The notes beneath the pieces are model-generated. The model was not told the DNA's origin and ran no database searches. It worked only from the letters and a program-made list of their open reading frames with translations. Both the position numbers and the translations under genes were made by a program. This document shows positions 1 to 8,997 of a stretch of 64,000 nucleotides of DNA, piece after piece (within the stretch, counting starts at the first letter, position 1; each line of letters starts with the position of its first letter). The DNA is taken from positions 124,001 through 188,000 of the forward strand of contig NZ_LZYB01000004.1 in the NCBI RefSeq assembly GCF_001677335.1. The letters are read 5' to 3'. This DNA is from Erythrobacter dokdonensis DSW-74 (lineage in GTDB: Bacteria > Pseudomonadota > Alphaproteobacteria > Sphingomonadales > Sphingomonadaceae).

Positions 1-15
1 CCGGCAGGCGCAAGC

Positions 16-1317
16 CTATAACAGCCGCGTCGTTACGAAGTGCAAAGTCATCCCCACCAGACCGCCCACCAGCGTGCCGTTGATGCGGATGAACTGGAGG
101 TCGCGGCCCACCGCGCCTTCGACGCGGGCGGTGATGGTGGTCGCGTCCCAGCGTTTCACGGTCTCCGACACCAGCCGCACGATCTGGTCGCCATAGCGTG
201 TCGCCACGCCGACCATGGTGCGGCGGGCGAAGCGGTTGATCTGCTCCTGCAGCCGCTCGTCCTGCTGCAGCGCCTGCCCCAGTTCGGCGAGCATGTTGCG
301 CATGTCCTCGCCCATCCCGCTTTCCGGATCACGCGCGCGGCGGATCAATGACTGGCGGATGCGCTCCCAAACGCCTGTCCACCACACCGCCACAGCCGGA
401 TTGGCGATGAGGTCACGCTTCATCTCCTCGACCCGCGCGCGCGTGTCGGGATCGTGCTGCAAATCCTGCCCCAGCTTCGCCAGCCCCTCCTCGATCTTGC
501 CGCGCAGTGGGTGATCGGGGTTGACCAGCACCTCGGCCAGCAGCTTGTAGAGCCCGTCGAGCACGCTGGAGGAAATGGTCTTGTCCAGCCCCGTCCAGCG
601 CAGCACGCCGGCGACCCGCTGATGGATGATGTCCCGCAGGGTTTCCTCGTTGTCCTCAATGGTCAGGCCCGCCCAGCGCACGAAACCGTCGATCAGCGGC
701 TGGTGGCGTTTGTCGACCATCGCGCTTTCGATCATCCGGCCCGCAAGCGGAGCAATATCGAGCTTGGCGAGTTGGCCCGCGAGCCCGGCGCGCACCTGAT
801 TGCCGAGCCTGTCGGGATCAAGGCTTTCGAGCACCTCGGCCAGCAATTCCGCCGCGCCGCTCGTGATGCGCGAGCGTTCGTCGAGGGAGCCGTCCGAAGC
901 CCGTTCCGGCGAAGCGGCAAGAAACTCGCCCGCAGCCTTCGCCACGTTCATCCCCGACATGCGCCGCGCGACCACCGCGGGCGTGAGGAAGTTCTCGCGC
1001 AGGAACTGCGCCATGGTGTCGGCGATGCGGTCCTTGTTTTCGGGGATGATCGCGGTGTGCGGAATCGGCAGGCCGAGCGGGTGGCGGAACAGCGCGGTGA
1101 CCGCGAACCAGTCGGCCAGACCGCCCACCATTGCAGCTTCGGCAAAGGCGTTGACATAGCCCCAGACCGGGTGCGTCGACACAAGCCCGTGCGTGGCAAT
1201 GAAAAGCACTGCCATCGCGGCGAGCATTCCCGTCGCTGTCCAGCGCATCCGGCGGGCGCGATCCACGCTCAGCGGTTCACCGCGAAAGGTCAGGGGACGG
1301 GAGTGACGCATCTCCAT
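16..1317 (-). CDS. DUF445 family membrane protein
   Basis: A 433-residue protein of the DUF445 (YjiN-like) family, whose function is not established. A hydrophobic helix lies near residues 27-46. It is followed by the family's conserved block with GGLADWFAVTALFRHPLG, and a second hydrophobic segment closes the C-terminus (GTLVGGLVGMTLHFV), so both ends probably sit in the inner membrane with a helical middle. The start is supported by AGGA seven bases upstream. The gene begins 47 bases after the RND permease stop on the same strand and is probably the last gene of that operon. A role in efflux is only suggested by position. Confidence 0.85.
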   Translation of the reverse strand: MEMRHSRPLTFRGEPLSVDRARRMRWTATGMLAAMAVLFIATHGLVSTHPVWGYVNAFAEAAMVGGLADWFAVTALFRHPLGLPIPHTAIIPENKDRIADTMAQFLRENFLTPAVVARRMSGMNVAKAAGEFLAASPERASDGSLDERSRITSGAAELLAEVLESLDPDRLGNQVRAGLAGQLAKLDIAPLAGRMIESAMVDKRHQPLIDGFVRWAGLTIEDNEETLRDIIHQRVAGVLRWTGLDKTISSSVLDGLYKLLAEVLVNPDHPLRGKIEEGLAKLGQDLQHDPDTRARVEEMKRDLIANPAVAVWWTGVWERIRQSLIRRARDPESGMGEDMRNMLAELGQALQQDERLQEQINRFARRTMVGVATRYGDQIVRLVSETVKRWDATTITARVEGAVGRDLQFIRINGTLVGGLVGMTLHFVTTRLL

Positions 1318-1364
1318 CCGGTGATCCTAGCGTGACACAGGTTGCCGCGTCACGCTTTTGTCGC

Positions 1365-4300
1365 TCATTCTGCCGGTTCGGTGCCCGGCGGCAGGCGGCG
1401 CGCCGGGACCGGCTTGGCATTGCCGGGCAGGCCGGGAAAGGGCAGGTCCGGCTCTGGCCCATGCTCCGGAGTGCCCTGCGGGCGGCTATCGTCGCCGGGC
1501 TTGTAGGTCAGCAGCCGCGCCCGCAACCACGGCCCGGCGCGCTTCTCGAACCCGTCGGCCAGGCTGAAGCCGGCGGGCACGATCAGCAGGGTCAGCAGGG
1601 TCGAAAGAACCAGCCCGCCGATGACCACCACGCCCATCGGCTGGCGCCACGCCCCGTCGCCGGAAAGCGACAGCGCGACCGGAACCATGCCCGCCGTCAT
1701 GGCGACCGTGGTCATCACGATCGGCTGCGCGCGCTTGTGCCCGGCGTCCATGATGGCCTCCAGCTTGCCGACGCCCTTGGCCATTTCCTCGATCGCAAAG
1801 TCTATCAGCAGGATCGAGTTCTTGGACACGATCCCGAGCAGCAGCAGGATGCCGATATAGACCGGCATCGATTGCGGCTGGCCCAGCAACCAGACAAGCA
1901 GCACGCCGCCCAGCGGCGCCAGCGCCAGCGAGGTCATGTTGACCAGCGGGCTCATCAGGCGCTTGTAGAGCAGCACCAGCACGGCAAAGACCAGCAGCAC
2001 CCCTGATATGATCGCGATGATCAGGTTCTGGATCAGCTCGGCCTGCCATTCATCCTCGCCCACCACATCGCGGATCACGCCGGTGGGCAGGTCCTGGAGC
2101 ACCGGCAGCGCGTCGATCTGGGCCTGCGCTTCGCCCTTCAGCACGCCCGCGGCCAGATCTGCCCCCACCAGCACGCGGCGGTTCTGGTTGTAACGCTGGA
2201 TCGCGGTCGGGCCGGAACCGAAAGTAATGTCAGCCACCCGGCTCAACGGCACCGAGCCGCCATTGGCTGTGGGAACCGGCAGGTTCTCGATCGTGCTGAA
2301 ATCGCTGCGGGCTTCCTCTGAAAGGCGCACGACGATCGGAATCTGGCGGTCGGAAAGCGAGAAACGCGCTGCGTTCTGCTCGATCTCGCCCAGCGTCGCG
2401 ATGCGGATCGTCTGCGACAGGGCCGCAGTGGTCACGCCGAGTTCGGCGGCGATCTTGTCGCGCGGGGTGATGATGATCTCGGGCCGGTTGAGGTCGGCGC
2501 TGATGCGCGGCGCGACGAGCGTGTTAAGCCCCTTCATCTGCTCGACCAGCCGGGTCGCGGTCTGCTCGAGCAGGACGGGATCGGAACCGGCCAGCATCAC
2601 CGTCATGTCGCGGCCCGAACCGAACCCTGCGCTTTGTGACTGGAAACGCACGCGCGCATCGGGGATCTTGGCCAACACGGGGGCCAGCTCGCGCTCGAAC
2701 TGGATCGAACTGCGCGCCCGGTCTTCCTTGAGCTTGACGAAGATCGAGGACGTCTCGCCCAGCCGGATGCGCTCCAGCAAGCGCTCGACTTCCGGCTCCT
2801 CGCGCAGCCGGTCGGCGACAGCGTTCACGATCCGCTTAGTCTCGGGGAGCGTCGTGCCGGGCACGACTTCGATCTGGACCTGGCTGTTCTCGTCGTCGAT
2901 GGTGGGCTGGAACTGCGGCGGGGTCTGGCCGAACAGCAGGATCGTCATCAGGAACGAGAACCAGCCGATCGCCAGCATCCACACGCGGTGATCATAGAAG
3001 CGCGCGGTCAGCCAGCGGGCGCCCTGCGCGATCCGGCTCGATCCGCCCGCGGGCAGTTCGAACAGCTTGAAGGTCAGCCAACCGGCCCCGAAGGACAGGC
3101 CGGACACGAGCAAGACCTGCACGATCTCGAAGATCTTGGCGACCAGCTTGTAGACAAAGCCGTTGCTGTCGCTCGAAACCGCGCTCGCCACGAGCTTCGG
3201 GACCTCGAAACCGGCGATGCCTTTCCACGGCGGGGCAACCCCGACAGACTCGGCAATCATGGCCGAAACCGAACCGCTGAAGCTTTCGAACAGGGTCACG
3301 GCGGTAACCAGCAGAAGAGCAATGACCGCAAACAGCAGCGAGGGGACGTAGATCATGCGCCGCTGCGGACCTTCCAGCCCGGCGCGGCGGGACTCCATCT
3401 TGCCCGTGTCGAGCGTCCAGGCCAGCACCCGCATATAGGCATCGATCAGCGGGCCTTCGCCGTGTTCGGCCTGGCCCTGCGCCTTGAGGAAATAGGCCGC
3501 CATCAGCGGCGTGATCATGCGCGCCACGGCCAGCGACATCAGCACCGCGACCACCACGGTGATCCCGAAGTTCTGGAAGAACTGGCCCGACACGCCCGGC
3601 ATCAGGCCGACCGGCAGGAACACCGCGACGATGCAGAAGCTGGTCGCCACCACCGGCAGGCCGATTTCGTCAGCAGCGTCGATACTTGCCTGATAGGCGG
3701 TCTTGCCCATGCGCATGTGCCGCACGATGTTCTCGATCTCCACGATCGCATCGTCGACCAGCACCCCCGCTACCAGCGCCAGCGCCAGCAGCGAGAGGAA
3801 GTTGAGGTTGAACCCGAGCAGGTCCATGAACCAGAAGGTCGGGATCGCCGACAGCGGGATCGCGACCGCCGAAATGAAGGTCGCGCGCCAGTCGCGCAAG
3901 AAGATGAACACCACGACCACCGCCAGCACCGCGCCTTCGAACAGCGCCCACATCGAGGACTTGTACTGGCTGCGGGTATAGGTGGTGTTGGTCGAGAGCT
4001 TGATGAACTTCACGCCCTCGTTCTCGGCCTCGATCGCGTCCATCTCCTCCAGCGCGGCGTCGTAGACGGTGAGATCGGAGGCCCCGCGCGCACGGCTCAT
4101 GGCGAAGTTGACGACTTCCTTGCCGTTCACTTCACTGATCGAGGTGCGCTCGGAATAGCCGTCGCGCACGGTGGCGACGTCGGCCAGCCGGACGGTGCGC
4201 CCGCCGCCGAGCTGGATCTGGGTCTGCGAGAGGGCATAGGCGTCGTCCGAATTGCCAAGCACGCGCAGCGACTGGCGAGTGCCGCCGATCTCTGCGAGGC

Positions 4301-4958
4301 CGCCAGCCGCGTCGAGATTGACCTGCCGCAGCACGGCGTTGATCTGCGAGGCGGTGACTCCGAAGGACTGCATCCGCGCCGGGTCGAGGATGACCTCGAT
4401 CTCGCGGTCGACCCCGCCGAAGCGGTTGACTTCGGCCATGCCCTCGATCTTGAGCAGCCGCTTGGCCACGGTGTCGTCGATGAACCAGCTGAGCTGCTCG
4501 ATCGTCATGTCGTTGGCTTCGACCGCGACATAGCCGATCGGCTCGCCGACCACGTTGACCTTGCGCACCTGCGGCTCGAGAATCCCGTCGGGCAGGCTGC
4601 CGCGCACCCCGTCGATGGCGGTCTCGACCTCGTTGACCGCCTCGATCAGGTCGGTGCCGATCTCGAATTCGACAAAGGTGTTGGAACTGCCCTCGCGCGC
4701 GGTGGACTGCAACGAATTGACCCCGTTGATCGAACGCAGCGCGCTTTCGACGCGCTGGGTGATCTGGTTCTCGATCTCGGTCGGGGACGCCCCGGGCTGG
4801 GCGATGGTCACGCTCACTGCCGGAAACTCGACATCCGGCTTGTCGATCACATCCATCCGCAGGAAACTGACGATTCCCACGAACAGCAGGCCGGTGAAGA
4901 ACACCAGCGGAATCACCGGATTGCGGATCGACCAGGCCGAGATGTCGCGGAGAGCCAT
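1365..4958 (-). CDS. Efflux RND transporter permease with an extra central insert
   Basis: Inner-membrane proton-driven RND pump (AcrB/MexB superfamily), 1197 residues against about 1040 for typical members. The N-terminal half has TM1, a porter domain and TM2-6, with the proton-relay acidic pair in GVLVDDAIVEIENIV. The C-terminal half carries the matching lysine in GIVSKNSILLIDFA. Between the halves, roughly residues 520-650, is an unusual stretch with two long hydrophobic segments (MIYVPSLLFAVIALLLV and IVQVLLVSGLSFGAGW). The canonical TM7 (VWMLAIGWFSFLMTILLFG) follows, then the second porter domain. The C-terminal tail is proline-rich. It begins 75 bases after the adaptor stop, so both are probably co-transcribed. 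The substrate cannot be told from sequence. Confidence 0.93.
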   Translation of the reverse strand: MALRDISAWSIRNPVIPLVFFTGLLFVGIVSFLRMDVIDKPDVEFPAVSVTIAQPGASPTEIENQITQRVESALRSINGVNSLQSTAREGSSNTFVEFEIGTDLIEAVNEVETAIDGVRGSLPDGILEPQVRKVNVVGEPIGYVAVEANDMTIEQLSWFIDDTVAKRLLKIEGMAEVNRFGGVDREIEVILDPARMQSFGVTASQINAVLRQVNLDAAGGLAEIGGTRQSLRVLGNSDDAYALSQTQIQLGGGRTVRLADVATVRDGYSERTSISEVNGKEVVNFAMSRARGASDLTVYDAALEEMDAIEAENEGVKFIKLSTNTTYTRSQYKSSMWALFEGAVLAVVVVFIFLRDWRATFISAVAIPLSAIPTFWFMDLLGFNLNFLSLLALALVAGVLVDDAIVEIENIVRHMRMGKTAYQASIDAADEIGLPVVATSFCIVAVFLPVGLMPGVSGQFFQNFGITVVVAVLMSLAVARMITPLMAAYFLKAQGQAEHGEGPLIDAYMRVLAWTLDTGKMESRRAGLEGPQRRMIYVPSLLFAVIALLLVTAVTLFESFSGSVSAMIAESVGVAPPWKGIAGFEVPKLVASAVSSDSNGFVYKLVAKIFEIVQVLLVSGLSFGAGWLTFKLFELPAGGSSRIAQGARWLTARFYDHRVWMLAIGWFSFLMTILLFGQTPPQFQPTIDDENSQVQIEVVPGTTLPETKRIVNAVADRLREEPEVERLLERIRLGETSSIFVKLKEDRARSSIQFERELAPVLAKIPDARVRFQSQSAGFGSGRDMTVMLAGSDPVLLEQTATRLVEQMKGLNTLVAPRISADLNRPEIIITPRDKIAAELGVTTAALSQTIRIATLGEIEQNAARFSLSDRQIPIVVRLSEEARSDFSTIENLPVPTANGGSVPLSRVADITFGSGPTAIQRYNQNRRVLVGADLAAGVLKGEAQAQIDALPVLQDLPTGVIRDVVGEDEWQAELIQNLIIAIISGVLLVFAVLVLLYKRLMSPLVNMTSLALAPLGGVLLVWLLGQPQSMPVYIGILLLLGIVSKNSILLIDFAIEEMAKGVGKLEAIMDAGHKRAQPIVMTTVAMTAGMVPVALSLSGDGAWRQPMGVVVIGGLVLSTLLTLLIVPAGFSLADGFEKRAGPWLRARLLTYKPGDDSRPQGTPEHGPEPDLPFPGLPGNAKPVPARRLPPGTEPAE

Positions 4959-5033
4959 ATTGTTCCTTGTTGCCTGTCTTCCTGCCAGTTACGCGCCCGC
5001 GGCGCGACCGGATGGGTCGCCTGCTTCTGCGGC

Positions 5034-6224
5034 CTATTTCTTCTGGGGCTGCGGGTTGATGGTCTCGCCCGGGTTGAGGAAACCGCCGGCGCGCAGCACC
5101 ACCTGTTCGGTGCCGGACAGGCCCTCGGTGATGGCGAGGCCCTGCTTGGTCACCGCCCCGGTCTTGACCGCACGACGCACGGCCTTGCTTTCCTCGCCCA
5201 CGACATAGACGAAGCTGCCCTCCTCGTCGGCGAGAACAGCGCTTTCGGGCAATACGGTGGCGGTGAAGCTGCCGCTGCTGAGGCGCGCGGTGGCAAAGCC
5301 GCCGGGCCGCAGCGCGCGGTCGAAGGGCAGCGCGATGCGGGCCGTGCCCTGCCGCGTAGCCTGGTCGATCACCGGGGAAAGCTGCCACACCTGGCCCGCA
5401 AACTGCTTGTCCGAACCGGCCGGGACCACGGTCGCCATGGTGCCGACCGAAAGACCCGCAAGCTGGTCCTCGCTCAGCTGCGCGAGCATTTCCATCTCGC
5501 CGCCGCTGGCGATGGTGAACAGCGCGCCGTTGCCCGGGCCGACCGTCTGGCCGGGCTCGACGTTCCGCTGGAGCACGTAGCCGGTGGCCGGAGCAAGGAT
5601 GTTGAGCCGGTCGTTGCGGGCGCGCAGTTCGCGCAGCTGGGCCTCGGCAACCTTGACCCGCGCCGCGGCAGCATCGCGGGTAGCGGTGAGGCGGTCGACA
5701 TCGGCCTTGGAAACGAACCCGCGCTCCACCAGTTGCAACGCGCGGTCGAGATTGGCCTGGGCAATATTGGCGTCGGCCCGGGCAACCTCGATCTGCGCGG
5801 CCTGCGCCTCGGCCTGCTGGACCTGCACCGAACGGTCGATCACCGCCAGCACCTGTCCCTGCTGCACCCAGTCGCCGGCATCGACCGTGACGCGCACGAC
5901 CTGCCCGCCCTCGCCGACCGCACCGACAGGCATCGGGCGCCGCGCCGCGAGCGTGCCCGGCGCTTCGATGGTGCCTGCCACGGTCGTCTGGCCCGGTGTG
6001 ATGACCGTCACCACCGGGGCCTGGGAATTGTCGTCACCCGTCGCAACGGGTTCGCCGCCAGCCAGCGCGAAATAGGCGCCGATCGCCAGCAGCAGGGCAA
6101 ACAGACCCAACCCGCCGAGGATCAGCCAGCGAGGCACGCGCGGGGCCGCCAGCGTCCGCGCGCCGGCAAGGTCGGTTGTCACCCCGTCGGCAGCTTCGGC
6201 CCGGATGGTGGTTGCGTAATTCAT
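5034..6224 (-). CDS. Efflux RND periplasmic adaptor (membrane fusion protein)
   Basis: A 396-residue HlyD/AcrA-type adaptor linking the RND permease to an outer-membrane channel. It has a cytoplasmic N-terminus, one TM helix (LILGGLGLFALLLAIGAYFA), a lipoyl/biotinyl-like half (VRVTVDAGDWVQQGQVLAVID), an alpha-helical hairpin rich in Ala/Gln, a second lipoyl half (NILAPATGYVLQRNVEPGQTV), and beta-barrel and membrane-proximal domains. I chose the internal ATG because GAGGGA lies eight bases upstream; the ORF is open nine codons further 5'. No outer-membrane factor or TetR-type regulator is in the window. Confidence 0.92.
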   Translation of the reverse strand: MNYATTIRAEAADGVTTDLAGARTLAAPRVPRWLILGGLGLFALLLAIGAYFALAGGEPVATGDDNSQAPVVTVITPGQTTVAGTIEAPGTLAARRPMPVGAVGEGGQVVRVTVDAGDWVQQGQVLAVIDRSVQVQQAEAQAAQIEVARADANIAQANLDRALQLVERGFVSKADVDRLTATRDAAAARVKVAEAQLRELRARNDRLNILAPATGYVLQRNVEPGQTVGPGNGALFTIASGGEMEMLAQLSEDQLAGLSVGTMATVVPAGSDKQFAGQVWQLSPVIDQATRQGTARIALPFDRALRPGGFATARLSSGSFTATVLPESAVLADEEGSFVYVVGEESKAVRRAVKTGAVTKQGLAITEGLSGTEQVVLRAGGFLNPGETINPQPQKK

Positions 6225-6278
6225 TCTCGTTCCCTCGTCGGAGACGTTCACCCGCGCGCGGATATACAGCCCCTGAGT

Positions 6279-6307
6279 GTATTACCCTGATAAGTCACCA
6301 AGCGCAA
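6279..6307 (-). promoter_or_regulatory. Possible promoter of the RND operon
   Basis: On the minus strand TTGCGC and TAATAC are separated by 17 bases, about 55 bases upstream of the adaptor start. The -10 match is weak, so this is only a candidate. Confidence 0.25.
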
Positions 6308-6329
6308 CGCTAGATAGGCGCGAGCAGCC

Positions 6330-6348
6330 ATGCGGGCAATGCCCGCAT
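6330..6348. repeat. Perfect inverted repeat between glsB-like gene and RND operon
   Basis: Eight-base arms ATGCGGGC and GCCCGCAT surround a 3-base loop. It lies about 70 bases beyond the small membrane-protein gene and just upstream of the candidate RND promoter, so it could be a terminator stem or an operator. No U-tract follows it on either strand. Confidence 0.4.
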
Positions 6349-6414
6349 CGACGGGTGACTTTCACACCAGACGAAGGACGGGGTGAAAGGTTTCGGAAAT
6401 TCGGCGCACAGGCT

Positions 6415-6681
6415 TCAGCGCAAGCGGCCGCGCTTGATGAGATTGACGATGCCGAGCAGCACAACAGCGCCGAGCACGGCAACCATCAGGCCGGTAATCG
6501 AGAATTCCTGCACGCTGCCACCGATGCCCAGCAAGGGTCCGGCAATCGCGTTGCCGACGACCGAGCCGACGCAGCCGACCACGATATTCCAGAAAATTCC
6601 CATCGAGGCATCGCGGTTCATGATCAGGCTTGCAAGCCAGCCGGCAACGCCGCCGACGATCAGTGCGATGATCCACCCCAT
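6415..6681 (-). CDS. GlsB/YeaQ/YmgE-family small membrane protein
   Basis: An 88-residue integral membrane protein of the GlsB/YeaQ/YmgE (transglycosylase-associated) family, associated with envelope or general stress; its biochemical role is unclear. Three glycine-rich hydrophobic helices are visible, starting with GWIIALIVGGVAGWLAS and including the typical GIFWNIVVGCVGSVVG. The start is placed at the ATG preceded by GGGAGG; a longer frame adds seven residues. It stands alone between sciP and the RND operon. Confidence 0.88.
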   Translation of the reverse strand: MGWIIALIVGGVAGWLASLIMNRDASMGIFWNIVVGCVGSVVGNAIAGPLLGIGGSVQEFSITGLMVAVLGAVVLLGIVNLIKRGRLR

Positions 6682-6786
6682 TCGATTGCTCCCTCCCTGC
6701 ATGCGGCGGACAGGTGCCGCCTGCGCGAGGAGAGTGAATAGACGACTTTTCCGGATCAGGCCACCCCGCAGCGGCTCTGCGGGCAG

Positions 6787-7086
6787 TTAGTACTTGAGCT
6801 GGCGCTGGTAGAGATCGCGATAGTGCTGGATCTTGGTCACACGCAGGCCATGCATGCCCGAACGGTCGACCGCGCGCTGCCACGAGGCGAATTCCTCGAG
6901 CGTCAGGCCATAGCGTGCCAGCGCCTCGTCAAGCGTGAGCAACCCGCCATTGACGGCGGCCACGACCTCGGCCTTGCGGCGCACGACCCAGCGCTTGGTG
7001 TCGGGCGACGGCAAGTCGGCGAGCGTCAGCGGCTCGCCGAGCGGGCCGATCACCTGTGCGGGGCGGATGTCCTGGTTTTCCATCAT
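6787..7086 (-). CDS. sciP: SciP-like CtrA inhibitor (DUF1153)
   Basis: A 99-residue DUF1153 protein. The family includes Caulobacter SciP, a small helix-turn-helix protein that binds the master regulator CtrA and blocks activation of CtrA target promoters in G1. The conserved core is clear: VIGPLGEPLTLADLPSPDT, then KRWVVRRKAEVVAAVNGG, a helix-turn-helix region (LTLDEALARYGLTLEEFASW) and the final QHYRDLYQRQLKY. The start codon overlaps the stop of the upstream hypothetical gene (ATGA), implying translational coupling. The SciP role in this organism is inferred from the family. Confidence 0.92.
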   Translation of the reverse strand: MMENQDIRPAQVIGPLGEPLTLADLPSPDTKRWVVRRKAEVVAAVNGGLLTLDEALARYGLTLEEFASWQRAVDRSGMHGLRVTKIQHYRDLYQRQLKY

Positions 7087-7586
7087 TTTCTGTCTCTCGC
7101 ATCGCCTCCGGTCGCGTCCGCGGCAGGATCGGACCTGTGGTCAGACCCCGCATCATCGCGGACAGCCGCGCTGTAGCCGTCGTTGCCACCAGAGGCTTTA
7201 GAGCGGTCTAAAGCATCAAGGTTAATGTCGGGTTCGTCATTGTCGATCATCGCGAAATAACTCGCCGCCGCATCGCCGAAGCTGGCAGCAACGGCGTCGA
7301 TCCGGCCCTGCGATTCGTTCCGCAGCAGGAGGCGCAGATCGCGCGCGGCATTGAGCCGGGCGGTGATTTCGCTCCATTCGACGGCACGCAATGCATCGCC
7401 CGCACGCCGCGACCCGCGCGGTTCGGGCCGGTCGCCGGCAAGCCCCGTGACGGGCAAACGCAAGCGCGCACCATCTTCGGGCCGCCGGGCAAGTGGCAGA
7501 CGAAACGTCATGGAAGCAGGGTCGACTTTCTCGAACATCATTCCGCGTTCTAACGCGAGTGCGTCAAGATCGGGTAAAACTGCCAT
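7083..7586 (-). CDS. Hypothetical protein translationally coupled to sciP
   Basis: A 167-residue protein I do not recognise. The N-terminal half looks like a compact beta-rich region ([19 protein letters not shown]), the middle an amphipathic helix ([20 protein letters not shown]), and the C-terminal 50 residues are acidic and probably disordered. No signal peptide or membrane segment is seen. The stop overlaps the sciP start by four bases, so the two are almost certainly one operon. The start codon lies inside a perfect inverted repeat (7571-7593). An internal Met at residue 16 or 17 is an alternative start. Confidence 0.7.
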   Translation of the reverse strand: MAVLPDLDALALERGMMFEKVDPASMTFRLPLARRPEDGARLRLPVTGLAGDRPEPRGSRRAGDALRAVEWSEITARLNAARDLRLLLRNESQGRIDAVAASFGDAAASYFAMIDNDEPDINLDALDRSKASGGNDGYSAAVRDDAGSDHRSDPAADATGGDARDRK

Positions 7587-7593
7587 TTACCCG
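7571..7593. repeat. Inverted repeat over the start codon of the sciP operon
   Basis: Perfect 8-base arms CGGGTAAA and TTTACCCG flank a 7-base loop that contains most of the initiation codon of the hypothetical gene. It could be an autoregulatory operator or an mRNA hairpin that masks initiation. Confidence 0.45.
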
Positions 7594-7686
7594 ACCTTAG
7601 GAATAGCCCTGCTGCTGCGGAAACCCTGGGAGATGCCGTGGGGCTGGCGAAAGGCGGCCAGGATCGCTATATCGCGCCGCGTTCCC

Positions 7687-8856
7687 ATGGATACGCCAAC
7701 ACTCCCCAAGGCCGGCCTGCTGAGCGGGCCCGAAGCCGCCGCGCTTTTCGATCTGCCCCGCCCTGCGTCCGAATGCCGGATCGTGGTGGCGATGAGCGGC
7801 GGGGTCGATTCGTCGGTGGTGGCAGCCATCGCCGCGGCTTCCGGCGCGGAAGTGATCGGCATCACGCTCCAGCTTTACGATTATGGCGCGGCGACGGGTC
7901 GCAAGGGTGCGTGCTGCGCGGGCGACGATATCCGCGATGCGCGGGCCGTGGCCGACCGGCTCGGCATCGCGCATTACGTGTTTGACCATGAAAACGCCTT
8001 TCGCGAGGAGGTGGTCGAACAGTTCGCCGACGAATATCTCGCCGGGCGCACACCGGTGCCCTGCATCCGCTGCAACATGGGGCCCAAGTTCACCGACCTG
8101 TTCCGCATGGCGCGCGAGCTGGGCGCGGATTGCCTTGCCACCGGACATTACGTGCGCCGGGTGATGACCGCTGACGGCCCGCAGCTGCACCGCGCCTTCG
8201 ATCCGGCGCGCGACCAGTCCTATTTTCTTTACGGCACCACCGACGCGCAGCTCGATTACCTTCGCTTTCCGCTCGGCGGAATGCCCAAGCCGCAGGTGCG
8301 CGAGCTGGCCGAGGCGGCGGGCCTGAGGAACGCGGCCAAGCCGGATTCGCAGGACATCTGTTTCGTGCCCGACGGCAACTACGCGAAGATCGTCACCAAG
8401 GTTCGTCCCGAAGGCGCGGCGCCCGGCGCGATTGTGCACGCTGCCACCGGCGCGGTGCTGGGCGAGCACAAGGGTATCGTCCATTTCACCGTCGGCCAGC
8501 GCAAGGGTCTGGAGATCGGCGGCCAGCCCGAGCCGCTCTATGTGGTCGGCCTTGATGCTGCGGCGCGCGAGGTGCGGGTGGGGCCCAAGCGTATGCTCGC
8601 CGTGAGCGCCGCCCGCCTGACCGAGACCAACCGCATCGGGCCGCTGCCTGACGAACCGCTGACCGCCAAGGTGCGCAGTCTCGCCAAGCCGGTGCCGGTA
8701 ACCCTCGAAGGCCCGCTGGGAGATGGTGCGGCGACCTCGATCCGTTTCGCCGCGCCCGAATTCGGCGTCGCCCCCGGGCAGGCGGCAGTGATCTATGCCG
8801 GTGAGCGTGTGGTCGGCGGCGGGTGGATCGATTCGACCGAGAAGGTGACGGCCTAG
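7687..8856 (+). CDS. mnmA: tRNA-specific 2-thiouridylase MnmA
   Basis: A 389-residue enzyme that thiolates U34 of tRNA Lys, Glu and Gln, using ATP to adenylate the base and a persulfide relay for sulfur. Seen are the PP-loop (MSGGVDSSV near residues 36-44), the catalytic cysteine region ([12 protein letters not shown]), the tRNA-contacting region around ATGHYVRR, and the family signature [13 protein letters not shown] with the second cysteine. The central and C-terminal beta-barrels follow ([13 protein letters not shown]). The ORF is open for 112 codons upstream, but homology begins near this ATG. It is slightly longer than the E. coli enzyme because of an N-terminal extension. Confidence 0.95.
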   Translation: MDTPTLPKAGLLSGPEAAALFDLPRPASECRIVVAMSGGVDSSVVAAIAAASGAEVIGITLQLYDYGAATGRKGACCAGDDIRDARAVADRLGIAHYVFDHENAFREEVVEQFADEYLAGRTPVPCIRCNMGPKFTDLFRMARELGADCLATGHYVRRVMTADGPQLHRAFDPARDQSYFLYGTTDAQLDYLRFPLGGMPKPQVRELAEAAGLRNAAKPDSQDICFVPDGNYAKIVTKVRPEGAAPGAIVHAATGAVLGEHKGIVHFTVGQRKGLEIGGQPEPLYVVGLDAAAREVRVGPKRMLAVSAARLTETNRIGPLPDEPLTAKVRSLAKPVPVTLEGPLGDGAATSIRFAAPEFGVAPGQAAVIYAGERVVGGGWIDSTEKVTA

Positions 8857-8901
8857 CGCTGGCCGCCCGAAAGCAGCGGTCGGCGCCCTCTGGATCGCGC
8901 C

Positions 8902-8969
8902 AGACCCCTTCTTGACCCCTGCCAGACCCCTCTCAGCCCAGCCCGGGATCGCGTGTTTCACGTGGAACA
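8902..8969 (+). other. Near-consensus parS site with upstream C-rich block
   Basis: 8954-8969 reads TGTTTCACGTGGAACA, one base from the chromosomal ParB-binding consensus TGTTTCACGTGAAACA. Exactly 23 bases upstream ends a C-rich block (8902-8930) whose core, GACCCCTGCCAGACCCC (8914-8930), recurs at the second parS-like site near 44.7 kb with the same orientation and spacing. A GCCAGACCCCT unit is present twice here (8899-8909 and 8921-8931). The site lies in the convergent gap between mnmA and a hypothetical gene. ParB binding is inferred from the motif. Confidence 0.7.
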
Positions 8970-8997
8970 TTCGCCACCGGGCGGATGGCGGCGGGCC

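Noticed and set aside
2988..6290. Open frame of 1100 codons on the plus strand opposite the RND genes
   Set aside because: It is antisense to two well-supported genes. Its product is His/Arg/Gly-rich with no domain pattern, the usual shadow of a GC-rich coding strand.
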